A DNA stretch of 64,000 nt from Methanothermobacter sp. (GTDB lineage Archaea > Methanobacteriota > Methanobacteria > Methanobacteriales > Methanothermobacteraceae), in NCBI RefSeq assembly GCF_030055425.1, contig NZ_JASFYE010000008.1, positions 15,288-79,287 on the forward strand, read 5' to 3'. Shown in pieces: positions 54,807 to 61,485 of the stretch. Numbering within the stretch: position 1 is the stretch's first letter; every line of letters starts with the position of its first letter. The position numbers and the translations under genes are program-made. A model generated the notes under the pieces. It was not told where the DNA came from. It saw nothing but the letters and a program-made list of their open reading frames with translations, and did not search any database.

Positions 54807-55212
54807 TTTTCAATCTTCTCCTTTTCAGGTAATTCCTGAGCCATCTCCTGTCGTAGTATCTCCTGTCAAGGTAATCTGAGAGTATCCTCTGCTCGAAGCC
54901 CACCCTGAGGGCAGGGTTTTCAGTGAGTGGTCTTCGTGCCTTTATTATCTCGTAGTTCAGTTGGGGCGGCGCATCGTTCATTATCACAAGGTCTATCCTG
55001 TCAGAGCCGAGAATGGACGTGAGTTCTGATATCATCCTGAGTTTCAGCCTGGCCCTTGCGTTCCTGTCAAGTTTATCGTCGAGCAGTACCCCTATGTCTA
55101 TGTCACTGAGGGGTCCCTCCTTCTCATCTGCAACCGAGCCAAAGAGGTATGCCAGCCTGACCTCATCCTTATCCTTAAAATAATTTCCAAGCTTTTTCTG
55201 GAGTTCTCTCAT
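54799..55212 (-). CDS. mntA: MntA-like nucleotidyltransferase antitoxin
   Basis: A 137-residue minimal nucleotidyltransferase. It carries the G-S-x10-D-x-D motif (FGSVADEKEGPLSDIDIGVL, Gly25-Ser26, Asp37 and Asp39) and a third acidic strand RIDLVIM (about 70-76). Such proteins AMPylate a Tyr of their HepT partner. The C-terminal basic tail (RRYYDRRWLRNYLKRRRLKNE, split after 20) may contact the partner or RNA. GAAGCGTCATGAGAG-type upstream sequence shows no strong ribosome site. Confidence 0.83.
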   Translation of the reverse strand: MRELQKKLGNYFKDKDEVRLAYLFGSVADEKEGPLSDIDIGVLLDDKLDRNARARLKLRMISELTSILGSDRIDLVIMNDAPPQLNYEIIKARRPLTENPALRVGFEQRILSDYLDRRYYDRRWLRNYLKRRRLKNE

Positions 55213-55311
55213 GACGCTTCATATTATGTCATGTTTCATTTAATAATGTTTCAGGTGGGTGCAGATTCAATGCGAAATGCGGGTATCTGCATCGTCTGAG
55301 GTATATGTGGT

Positions 55312-55402
55312 GATGAATCCGGAGGTTTTTTGAGGCATTTTATTTTCATCACATAAGACATTAAGATGACCTGGAGGTTTTGAGTGGGATCTCATTTTCA
55401 TC
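55312..55402 (+). repeat. 52-bp spaced imperfect direct repeat ahead of the integrase
   Basis: GATGAATCCGGAGGTTTTTTGAGG...ATTTTCATC (55312-55350) is repeated as GATGACCTGGAGGTTTTGAGTG...ATTTTCATC (55365-55402), an offset of 52 bp at both ends. It lies in the 300-bp noncoding spacer between the toxin-antitoxin pair and the integrase, which otherwise holds only the integrase promoter. An attachment or arm-binding site of the recombinase is possible. Confidence 0.65.
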
Positions 55403-55511
55403 AGAATATCTTCGTTAAACGTCACTATTACGAACGTATGGTCCGAATAAACACTATTTGTAATAAGATATTTAAGGGACAGTATTAAATAATATTTTTG
55501 GAGGATAGTGT

Positions 55512-56702
55512 ATGAAGTTTGGAGATTCGGACCATGTGATATTTGAGACCTGGGTACTCAGGAAGGGTTTGGAGAAGTCCACCTTCAAAACATACCTCCA
55601 GTGCCTCAAGAAGTACTGCATGGTCACAGGCATGACCCCTGCAGAACTCATAACTGAGGCAGAGGAAGAGGAGGAAGCTGGCATCAGGATGAGAAACCGC
55701 AAGATAAACCTGCATCTCCTGAAGTTCAGAAGGGTACTGGAAGATGAGGGCAAGGCCCCTTCCACCATCAGCCTTTACTATTATGCCGTAAGGTCATTCT
55801 ATGAGGCCATGGACATCACAATGCCAAAACTCAGACAGCCCTCAGGGGACATCTGTCTGGAGCAGAACTACGGTAAACTCATCACCAGGGAGGAACTCAG
55901 GACACTTGTGAGCATGGCACCGCCCAGGGAGAAGGCCCTCATCTACCTCATGGCACTCTCAGGTATGGCGCAGGCAGAGGCCAGGAGGCTGACCATCAGG
56001 AAGTTCCTGGATGCTGCAGGTGATGCCATCGACCGTGAACTTGAAACGGTTGAGGACCTCTTCAATGCCAGGGATGAACTCATGGATGAGATCATAACCC
56101 TTGATATTGTCAGGAAGAAGGTGAACTACCGCTACATGACCTTCATCCCACCTGAGGCCACAAAGGAGATCCTTAATTACCTCAAGGAGAGAATGTACGG
56201 GAGGAATGAGAAGATACGCATCAGGGATTATGATGGGGCCCTCTTTGTTAAGAGAAATGGTGAGGATATTGACAGGGATATCATCGTAACGAATTTCAGG
56301 CGTATAGGCCTTGAGGCGGGTTTCAAGAAGAAGGATGGTGCCTACAGTTTCTGGAGGGCCCATGCACTCAGGAAGTATTTCATATCCACCATCATTAACA
56401 AGCTTGGTGATAAGGTCCTGGCGGATTTCCTTGCAGGTCATAAGATCTCTGATGTGGATAGGGCCTACTGGTACATGGATCCTGAGGACCTCAAGAGGAG
56501 GTACATGAAGGCCCTCCCATATCTTTCAATTGATGGTGTTGAGGTGAGGACCATTGAGGATAGGGATTACAGGCGCCTGAGGGAGGTTGAGAAGATCTAT
56601 AATCAGATGAAGGAGGAGATCCAGAAGACTGAGAAGCTCATAAGGATATTCAAACAGTACCCTGAGATCAATGAACTTTTGAGTAAGAGAATCCCTGACT
56701 AG
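55512..56702 (+). CDS. Tyrosine recombinase / integrase
   Basis: A 396-residue tyrosine recombinase. The N-terminal core-binding domain (about 1-110) starts KFGDSDHVIFETWV. The catalytic domain has H-x-x-R at His284-Arg287 (HALRKYF), His310 (GHKISDVD) and the nucleophile Tyr319 or Tyr321 (RAYWYMDPEDL). The first catalytic Arg normally lies in a TGLR-type motif; here the segment reads SGMAQAEARRL, so position 153 is Ala and an Arg appears only five residues later. The C-terminus is a helical, charged tail. GGAGGAT precedes the ATG. It most likely mobilised the accessory DNA to its right. Confidence 0.85.
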   Translation: MKFGDSDHVIFETWVLRKGLEKSTFKTYLQCLKKYCMVTGMTPAELITEAEEEEEAGIRMRNRKINLHLLKFRRVLEDEGKAPSTISLYYYAVRSFYEAMDITMPKLRQPSGDICLEQNYGKLITREELRTLVSMAPPREKALIYLMALSGMAQAEARRLTIRKFLDAAGDAIDRELETVEDLFNARDELMDEIITLDIVRKKVNYRYMTFIPPEATKEILNYLKERMYGRNEKIRIRDYDGALFVKRNGEDIDRDIIVTNFRRIGLEAGFKKKDGAYSFWRAHALRKYFISTIINKLGDKVLADFLAGHKISDVDRAYWYMDPEDLKRRYMKALPYLSIDGVEVRTIEDRDYRRLREVEKIYNQMKEEIQKTEKLIRIFKQYPEINELLSKRIPD

Positions 56703-56777
56703 AGTCCCTGTCTGGTTTTTTATTCACCATTTTTTTATCACACTTGCTTATCACACCTGCTCCTACTTTTAGTAATA

Positions 56778-56825
56778 TTTATATAATGTTATTTTAATAC
56801 AATTATTGTAATAATTTTGGAGGTG
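56778..56825 (+). promoter_or_regulatory. TATA box, 13-bp palindrome and ribosome site of a small-gene pair
   Basis: TTTATATAAT (56778-56787) is a TATA box. Twenty bases on, at the expected transcription start, is the palindrome TACAATTATTGTA (56798-56810; 6-bp arms, one central base). GGAGGTG (56819-56825) then serves ATG 56831. The order TATA, palindrome, ribosome site is that of a repressible promoter. Confidence 0.65.
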
Positions 56826-56830
56826 TTGTT

Positions 56831-56938
56831 ATGAATAATGTTGGTGAAGATGATATCAGGGAGATACTGGAGGCCATTGATGCATTTGAGAGGCTGGTTA
56901 AACTCCTGGATGATGCTGAAACACTTCTGAGGGAGTGA
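56831..56938 (+). CDS. Small acidic helical protein, 35 residues
   Basis: The ATG at 56831 follows GGAGGTGTTGTT. The peptide begins MNNVGEDDIREILEAID and ends LLDDAETLLRE; it is acidic and predicted helical, with heptad-like Leu/Ile spacing. The stop at 56936-56938 overlaps a GTG, and its final codons double as the ribosome site of the next gene (GGGAGTGAT). The strong promoter and coupling support it as real. It may pair with the coiled-coil protein that follows. Confidence 0.65.
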   Translation: MNNVGEDDIREILEAIDAFERLVKLLDDAETLLRE

Positions 56939-56946
56939 TTACGTAT

Positions 56947-57381
56947 ATGCAGAAGGTTCTGGTATCTGCCAGGTGCAAGCCTCAGTCCAGGGTGATCATA
57001 AAGAACAGTAATTACAGCTATGGGGATGCCATCGACTACTTTGCCAGTAAGATCAGCAGCGAGACCACAAGGCTACTTGTTGAGATTGAGCTTCTGAAGG
57101 ATGAGATCGGTGAACTTGAGGATGTCCTTAAGAAAACTCAGAGGAAGATTGAGGAGAAGCGGGAGTACCTCAAGTTTCTTGAGTCCAGGTACTCTGCTGA
57201 TTTTGAGGTTGATGAGAAGATCCTGGAATCAATCAGGTCCATTAGGAGCATAGCTGAGGTTTTTGACTGTGATCCTATGGAGATCAATGAGTTCACAGGT
57301 AATGACACTATTGGTTTCCATGCCATGAAGTGTGGTATAACCAAACTTGAACTCGAGGAGCTCCTGAGAATGAACATTTAA
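56947..57381 (+). CDS. Coiled-coil protein of unknown function
   Basis: A 144-residue protein. The N-terminus is basic (MQKVLVSARCKPQSRVIIKN). A long coiled coil runs from about 30 to 80 (RLLVEIELLKDEIGELEDVL, then KKTQRKIEEKREYLKFL). The C-terminal 50 residues look helical. GGGAGTGAT (56931-56939) supports ATG 56947; GTG 56935 is an alternative that overlaps the preceding stop. No family recognised. It lies between the recombinase and the OLD nuclease in the accessory block. Confidence 0.65.
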   Translation: MQKVLVSARCKPQSRVIIKNSNYSYGDAIDYFASKISSETTRLLVEIELLKDEIGELEDVLKKTQRKIEEKREYLKFLESRYSADFEVDEKILESIRSIRSIAEVFDCDPMEINEFTGNDTIGFHAMKCGITKLELEELLRMNI

Positions 57382-57535
57382 CCTTTATTCTTTTTGTGTA
57401 GTGTCTCAATAATTTTTTCATAGGGTATATGGTTCCTATTTGACTAGTCAGTATCCTCTTTTAACAATATCAATCACAAAATTTAATAATTCGACCAATA
57501 CAAGTATTCTCAGAAATAGGGGGAGAGTGCTATTA

Positions 57536-59377
57536 TTGAAAATTTCAAAGATTTCGTTTGAAAATTTCAGGTCTTTTAGGAACTCTAACGTCAATATAAG
57601 TGATCTTAATGTTTTTATGGGTAAAAATGACCAGGGCAAGTCTTCAATTCTTGAAGGTCTGGATGTGTTTTTCTATGATGGTAAAGGAAGTATTAAAGCG
57701 ACGAAAGATGATTTGAATAAGGATGCTGTAAGCGAGGGCATTAATGAATTTGCCATAGGTGTTCAATTTGAGGAATTTCCCGATCCTATTATTATAGATG
57801 AAACGAATGAAACATCCCTAAAGGAGGAATACTTGCTTAATAAGGATGGAAAATTGGAAATTTGGAAAAGATTTAAAAATGGAAACCTTTCATCTACACA
57901 GATAAAATGTTATCATCCATGCAATGATGAGTTTCTATGTGCCCTAATAACAAAAAAGATAGGTGAACTCAGGGATTTTATTGATGAACATGGACTGGTA
58001 GTATCTGATAGAAGGAAAGCTGCTGAAATGAGGAAGGCTATAAGAGATTATTTTTCAAAAAGAGATGGTCGATTAATTTTCAAAGAGGTGTATATCCCTA
58101 TTGACGGGACAGATTTGAAAAAGATCTGGGATAAATTAAAAATGCACATGCCTGTTTTTAATTTGTTTGCAGTAGACAGGGAAAATCTGGACAGAGATTC
58201 TGAGCTACAAGATCCTCTTAAAAGTAGGATAAAAGAAATATTCTATAGAGAGGATGTCTTAAACAGATTAAATGAAGTTTCAGAGGAGATTGACAATGAA
58301 ATCAGAGCATTTGCGGAGAACACAATTGAGATGTTTAGGTTACTGACTAAAAATGAAACAGAAATCACTCCGTCTATACCGTCTACAGAGGATTTGAGAT
58401 GGGATTGTGTATATAAAAACATCGGATTTAACACAGAAGACGATATACCTATGAATAAAAGGGGTAGTGGTTTCAGAAGGCTTGTTCTTTTGAGCTCTCT
58501 CATTGCAAGAATAAAGGAAGAGGTAGATAATGAAGTAAATGTAATTTATGCAATAGAGGAACCTGAATCTTCTTTGCATCCAAAATGGCAGAAAAGACTT
58601 GTAAAGGCTCTTATAGAGTTAGCAGAAAGAGAAAAGTATCAGTTTTTTTTAACCACTCACAGCCCCAATATGATGCGCATCTTTGAAATAGAGTGTATAA
58701 AATATGTCGAAAGAGATTCTGAGGGATCCAAGGTTTACGATTTTAATGAAGATGTAGGAACTAAGATTATAAAAACAATGGGTCTTCTTCCAGATATAGG
58801 CAAAGTTGTTGTATGTGTTGAAGGCCCAACTGACAAGGACTTCCTTTTGAATATTAATCAAAATATTGAAGAACTAAAAAGTATTATAGACTTGGAAAAA
58901 GAGATGGAAGCTGGAACTCTAACGATTATGCCAATGAATGGATCTCGTCTCAAAGATTGGATTGTCAGTCGCGTTCTAGAAAATACAAATGCTCTTGAAT
59001 TTCATTTATATGATAGTGATAGAGGTAGCGACAATGAAAATCAGTATCTTGAGGCTATTGAGAAAGTCAATCAAAGGGGAGATGGATCTTATGGAACTCT
59101 TACAGAACTACGCGAGATAGAAAATTATGTCCCAAAGGATGTAATCGAGGAGTGTTTTGGAATTGAGCTCGATCCTAGTGATGATTGGGGTGAGGATATT
59201 CCAGAACTGCTGATTAGTAAAGGCGTAAATATGGAGAAGAAAGCTATAAAGAATAAAATTTGCAACCAATGCTGTAAAGAGATTAGAAAAGATCATCTCA
59301 CGAGAATGGGAACATGGAATGAAATCGAAGGATGGTTTTTGAAAATAAGGGATATGATGGAAAGATGTAGAAGATAA
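57536..59377 (+). CDS. OLD-family ATP-dependent nuclease (ATPase plus TOPRIM)
   Basis: A 613-residue protein of the class 1 OLD type, a family with roles in phage exclusion and DNA processing. The ABC/SMC-like ATPase opens ISFENFRSFRNSNV and has Walker A GKNDQGKSS (residues 29-37), signature region NKRGSGFRRL (about 306-315), Walker B VIYAIEEPESSLHP (about 337-350) and LTTHSPNMMR. The TOPRIM domain has the catalytic Glu in VVVCVEGPTDKDF (about 424-436) and the DxD-type DSDRGSDN (about 493). The gene is clearly AT-richer than its neighbours, pointing to recent transfer. No GajB-like helicase follows. The start is taken as TTG 57536 after GGGAGAGTG. Confidence 0.85.
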   Translation: MKISKISFENFRSFRNSNVNISDLNVFMGKNDQGKSSILEGLDVFFYDGKGSIKATKDDLNKDAVSEGINEFAIGVQFEEFPDPIIIDETNETSLKEEYLLNKDGKLEIWKRFKNGNLSSTQIKCYHPCNDEFLCALITKKIGELRDFIDEHGLVVSDRRKAAEMRKAIRDYFSKRDGRLIFKEVYIPIDGTDLKKIWDKLKMHMPVFNLFAVDRENLDRDSELQDPLKSRIKEIFYREDVLNRLNEVSEEIDNEIRAFAENTIEMFRLLTKNETEITPSIPSTEDLRWDCVYKNIGFNTEDDIPMNKRGSGFRRLVLLSSLIARIKEEVDNEVNVIYAIEEPESSLHPKWQKRLVKALIELAEREKYQFFLTTHSPNMMRIFEIECIKYVERDSEGSKVYDFNEDVGTKIIKTMGLLPDIGKVVVCVEGPTDKDFLLNINQNIEELKSIIDLEKEMEAGTLTIMPMNGSRLKDWIVSRVLENTNALEFHLYDSDRGSDNENQYLEAIEKVNQRGDGSYGTLTELREIENYVPKDVIEECFGIELDPSDDWGEDIPELLISKGVNMEKKAIKNKICNQCCKEIRKDHLTRMGTWNEIEGWFLKIRDMMERCRR

Positions 59378-59437
59378 TGTGATATAATACACTTGATTAC
59401 TTCTTATTTGTGGATAAATAAAGTGAGAGGTGTTATT

Positions 59438-59599
59438 TTGGCTGGCAGCAGACCTGGTGGCGGTTTTAAGAACACAAAACCCGTTGTTGTGAGGCTTTAC
59501 CCTGATGAGGTTGAGGCCCTGAAAAGGAGGGTCCCGCCGAGGAGCACGATGAGTAACTACATTCGGAAGATAATTCTTGATCACCTGGAAAAAGAGTAA
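59438..59599 (+). CDS. Ribbon-helix-helix DNA-binding protein
   Basis: A 53-residue protein from TTG 59438 after GAGGTG (59426-59431). It has a Gly-rich N-terminus, a strand NTKPVVVRLYPDEV, then helix ALKRRVPP and helix STMSNYIRKIILDHL, the fold of Arc/MetJ/CopG repressors. Such proteins dimerise and bind short repeated operators. The downstream GTATATC array is a possible target. It converges on another such gene at 59613. Confidence 0.75.
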   Translation: MAGSRPGGGFKNTKPVVVRLYPDEVEALKRRVPPRSTMSNYIRKIILDHLEKE

Positions 59600-59612
59600 T
59601 TGGGATTCGAAT

Positions 59613-59789
59613 CTAGTTGTTTTTGCCTTTAATGTCACTGATTTTGTCTGTTATGATTTCCTGCAGGAGTTCTTCCTCATCCATGCCCTTCAGGAGGGCC
59701 ATGAATCTGAGGTCCCTCAGCAGTCTTTCAGGTAGTTCTATGATCATCTGCACTTTTTTATTAGAGAACCGTCTCCAGGAATTATCCAG
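59613..59789 (-). CDS. Second ribbon-helix-helix protein, probable CTG start
   Basis: A 58-residue frame. A perfect AGGAGGTG (minus strand, 59802-59795) precedes a CTG at 59789, with no ATG, GTG or TTG in frame nearby; the first ATG (codon 16) would remove the strand. The protein contains NKKVQMIIELPERLLRDL, then LLKGMDEEELLQEIITDKI, a good ribbon-helix-helix pattern. The start may be a CTG, or GTG at codon 14. A TATA box lies at 59841-59853 on the minus strand, directly beside the first palindrome of the repeat array, so autoregulation is likely. Confidence 0.65.
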   Translation of the reverse strand: MDNSWRRFSNKKVQMIIELPERLLRDLRFMALLKGMDEEELLQEIITDKISDIKGKNN

Positions 59790-59840
59790 ATTAACACCTC
59801 CTGATCTTATAATTAATTTAATAATAAAATAATCATTTTT

Positions 59841-59853
59841 AGTATTTATATAC
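59841..59853 (-). promoter_or_regulatory. TATA box of the minus-strand ribbon-helix-helix gene
   Basis: AGTATATAAATAC on the minus strand, 50-60 nt before the CTG start at 59789. It is 8 bp from the 16-bp palindrome at 59861-59876, so a protein bound to the array could block the promoter. Confidence 0.6.
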
Positions 59854-59860
59854 TCTCATT

Positions 59861-60125
59861 GTATATCATGATATACACATACTGTATATAACCCAGCGAA
59901 GGTCTCCTAGAGAAAAACCTGAGATATATATCGTGTATATGTATATCAGGACGGCCCTACAGGCATACCTTCAGCGTATATCACCCCCACACCCCCAGAT
60001 ATACACACCACGTATATCGGATGATGTATTACAATATCTGTATATCGATATCAGCCCCGACCGGGGGGTACCCTCGGAGAGTTATATACACCCCATGATA
60101 TCATGATATACACACCCTGTATATC
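59861..60125. repeat. Array of GTATATC/GATATAC repeats (iteron- or operator-like)
   Basis: Nine exact copies of the heptamer occur in 265 bp: GTATATC at 59861, 59941, 59976, 60012, 60040 and 60119, and its complement GATATAC at 59870, 59998 and 60105. Near-copies occur at 59884, 59923, 59935, 60083 and 60097. The first pair forms the palindrome GTATATCATGATATAC (59861-59876), and 60103-60111 carries a related half. The spacers between are rich in C or G. No reading frame is plausible across it. It may be a replication or partition site of an integrated element, or an operator for the two ribbon-helix-helix proteins. Confidence 0.85.
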
Positions 60126-60182
60126 AGACATATTGGGGGAGCTGGAGGGGGCCAGTTTTTATGGGCTCTGGATCTAACTTGT

Positions 60183-60213
60183 ACACCCCACCCGCCCACC
60201 CCCACCAACCCCC
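60183..60213 (-). other. G-rich tract with quadruplex potential
   Basis: The plus strand is a C-rich run. On the minus strand this gives runs GGGGG, GGGGG, GGG, GGG and GGGG separated by loops of one to five bases, a strong G-quadruplex pattern. It lies between the heptamer array and the next promoter. Confidence 0.6.
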
Positions 60214-60274
60214 TTCAACAATCCCATATTTATGGATGGCTTAAATGAGATCCACAGGTTTACCTGCTGTTTCT

Positions 60275-60294
60275 GTACCCATAAATTTTTATTA
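60275..60294 (+). promoter_or_regulatory. Promoter element shared with 63733
   Basis: GTACCCATAAATTTTTATTA matches 19 of 20 bases of the element at 63733-63752. Both stand 40-43 bp ahead of an ATG and ahead of genes with a common C-terminal motif, so the element is a conserved promoter; transcription would start near 60310-60315. Confidence 0.6.
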
Positions 60295-60314
60295 CTTTTT
60301 TTATTCAGTTTAAT

Positions 60315-60437
60315 ATGAAAGTGTCGGTGGACAGGTCCCACATGCAATTAATTATGAAATTCAGATTGTGTCCCTCTCCGGCCGAATCTCCCCCCCTCAG
60401 GGTGCCTCCACCGCTGTGGGCCTGTCCACGGCATTAA
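60315..60437 (+). CDS. Possible leaderless upstream ORF, 40 residues
   Basis: The ATG at 60315 lies 40 nt after the promoter element, as does the ATG at 63776 relative to its own copy (43 nt). The frame runs 40 codons, starting MKVSVDRSHMQLIMKF and becoming Pro-rich. The stop lies 20 nt before the TTG of the next gene. There is no similarity to anything I know. It also spans the arms of the long inverted repeat 60327-60429, so the sequence may be constrained as RNA and not protein. Confidence 0.25.
   Translation: MKVSVDRSHMQLIMKFRLCPSPAESPPLRVPPPLWACPRH
60327..60429 (+). promoter_or_regulatory. Long inverted repeat in the leader of the 60457 gene
   Basis: GTGGACAGGTCCCAC (60327-60341) pairs with GTGGGCCTGTCCAC (60416-60429): 14 pairs with one bulged base, GC-rich, closing a loop of about 74 nt. 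If transcription starts near 60315 the whole structure is in the leader RNA, ending 18 nt before the GGAGGT ribosome site. Confidence 0.6.
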
Positions 60438-60456
60438 ACCTTGTGGAGGTCTGGAA

Positions 60457-60864
60457 TTGAGTGAGTATGTCAACAGTGAGGCGTTCTTGAATCGCCAGAA
60501 TGACCTCAAGAGGTCCCTCATGCAGGAGAATTTTGATGTTCTGAGTATCAGGGAGCGTGAAATGCACCTCATGCTTGCAGGTGATGGTGAAACTGTTTTT
60601 CTGTTCATGGTCCTCCTGCCATACATGGAGGTCTTTGAACTCCCCAAGGCTTACATCTGGAAGCTGAGGAGACTTGCAACCAGGTTCAGGGCGAGGCCCT
60701 TTGTCACGACTCTGATACCTGAGGTGAGGCACTGGTTCTTTGTACCCCTCACGGCCCTCAGGGATGATGGGTCATCCTTTGTCCTGGATGTGGAGTCCTG
60801 CAGGCATAGGGGTTTCTACCTGCACAGGTTGATTTCAGAGGAACTTCAGCAGAGGTTGATGTAG
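60457..60864 (+). CDS. Protein of unknown function, accessory region
   Basis: A 135-residue protein from TTG 60457 after GGAGGT (60445-60450). No family recognised. It begins with a helical charged region (residues about 5-40), then a segment with FLFMVLLPYMEVF, a basic helix (YIWKLRRLATRFRARPF) and strands near HWFFVPLTAL. Its last 20 residues, CRHRGFYLHRLISEEL, match SMSRGFYLHKIISEGL of the ORF at 63776. The latter motif resembles the second helix of ribbon-helix-helix proteins. The next gene follows directly and is probably cotranscribed. Confidence 0.65.
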   Translation: MSEYVNSEAFLNRQNDLKRSLMQENFDVLSIREREMHLMLAGDGETVFLFMVLLPYMEVFELPKAYIWKLRRLATRFRARPFVTTLIPEVRHWFFVPLTALRDDGSSFVLDVESCRHRGFYLHRLISEELQQRLM

Positions 60865-60876
60865 GTGGTGATTGGA

Positions 60877-61122
60877 GTGTCAGGTTCAAGGATGGTTCGT
60901 GGCAGGCTCTTCATGGATAGGATCACAGGTAATTACTATTTCTTTGTCCCTGATGAGCCTGTGTATATGGAGTGGTTTGATGAGTACCTTGCAGTTCTGT
61001 ATCTGATGCCTGATGAGGCCAGGTACCTCTTCACTGAGGATGAACTCCTGGATGTTGACAGGGAGGGCTTCTCATTTGTTTCAATGCAAAAAGAGGTTAT
61101 TGAGGAGCTTTCGGTGTCCTAG
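60877..61122 (+). CDS. Small protein of unknown function
   Basis: An 81-residue protein. In-frame starts are GTG 60865, GTG 60868, GTG 60877 and ATG 60892; GGTGGTGAT (60864-60872) best serves GTG 60877. The protein opens with SRMVRGRLFMDRITGNYYFFVP, then an acidic helical region (DEPVYMEWFDEYLAVLYLMPDE). No known family. Its 3' end overlaps the convergent DUF6788-like gene by 26 nt. Confidence 0.6.
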   Translation: MSGSRMVRGRLFMDRITGNYYFFVPDEPVYMEWFDEYLAVLYLMPDEARYLFTEDELLDVDREGFSFVSMQKEVIEELSVS

Positions 61123-61432
61123 TCACTGGTTTCAGTGTTTTTCCTATGTATTTTGATTTTGTTTTTCCGTTTTCTTTCCAGTAGGCGTACCAGTAGGGGC
61201 CGTGTGGACATTTCTTGCAGCCCTTTTTCCCGCACCTCACCTTTTCAAGCCTGTAGGTTACTGAGGCCACGACCTCCCTGCTCTTACCTGAGGACCCGTC
61301 TTTGACCTCAGAGGACTGGCTTTCCAGGGCCCTGATTCTTGCATCTATGTAGTCTTTCATCTCCTGCAGGGTTTCAACGTCTTTCTGTCTGTCTACTATC
61401 GCGGTGAATGTCTTTATCATCACCATCACCAT
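61097..61432 (-). CDS. DUF6788-like Cys-motif protein
   Basis: A 111-residue protein. The N-terminal half is helical (VETLQEMKDYIDARIRALE), and the C-terminal half has the element RCGKKGCKKCPHGPYWYAYW followed by GKTKSKYIGK, as in DUF6788 proteins. The Cys/His cluster could bind zinc. The family is widespread in mobile DNA but has no defined function. Start codons ATG 61432, 61426 and 61420 alternate with GGTGAT; the one at 61420 (MIKTFTAIVD) has the best spacing. Its promoter lies inside the inverted repeat at 61435-61485. Confidence 0.7.
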   Translation of the reverse strand: MVMVMIKTFTAIVDRQKDVETLQEMKDYIDARIRALESQSSEVKDGSSGKSREVVASVTYRLEKVRCGKKGCKKCPHGPYWYAYWKENGKTKSKYIGKTLKPVTRTPKAPQ

Positions 61433-61434
61433 AC

Positions 61435-61485
61435 TTTCTTATGTAACTTTTTACATATAAATCTTGTTCATGGTTACATAAGAAA
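61435..61485 (-). promoter_or_regulatory. Promoter flanked by perfect 13-bp inverted repeats
   Basis: TTTCTTATGTAAC (61435-61447) and GTTACATAAGAAA (61473-61485) are perfect inverted copies 25 bp apart. The minus-strand TATA box TTTATATGTAA lies between them (about 61452-61462). The left arm sits at the expected start of transcription and ends three bases before the first start codon. This is a strong operator layout. Confidence 0.8.

Noticed and set aside
59617-59832. 71-residue plus-strand frame
   Set aside because: It is the antisense of the ribbon-helix-helix gene at 59613-59789, which has a perfect ribosome site and a TATA box.
59861-60125. CRISPR array or tRNA cluster
   Set aside because: The heptamers are too short and unevenly spaced for CRISPR, and no cloverleaf could be formed.
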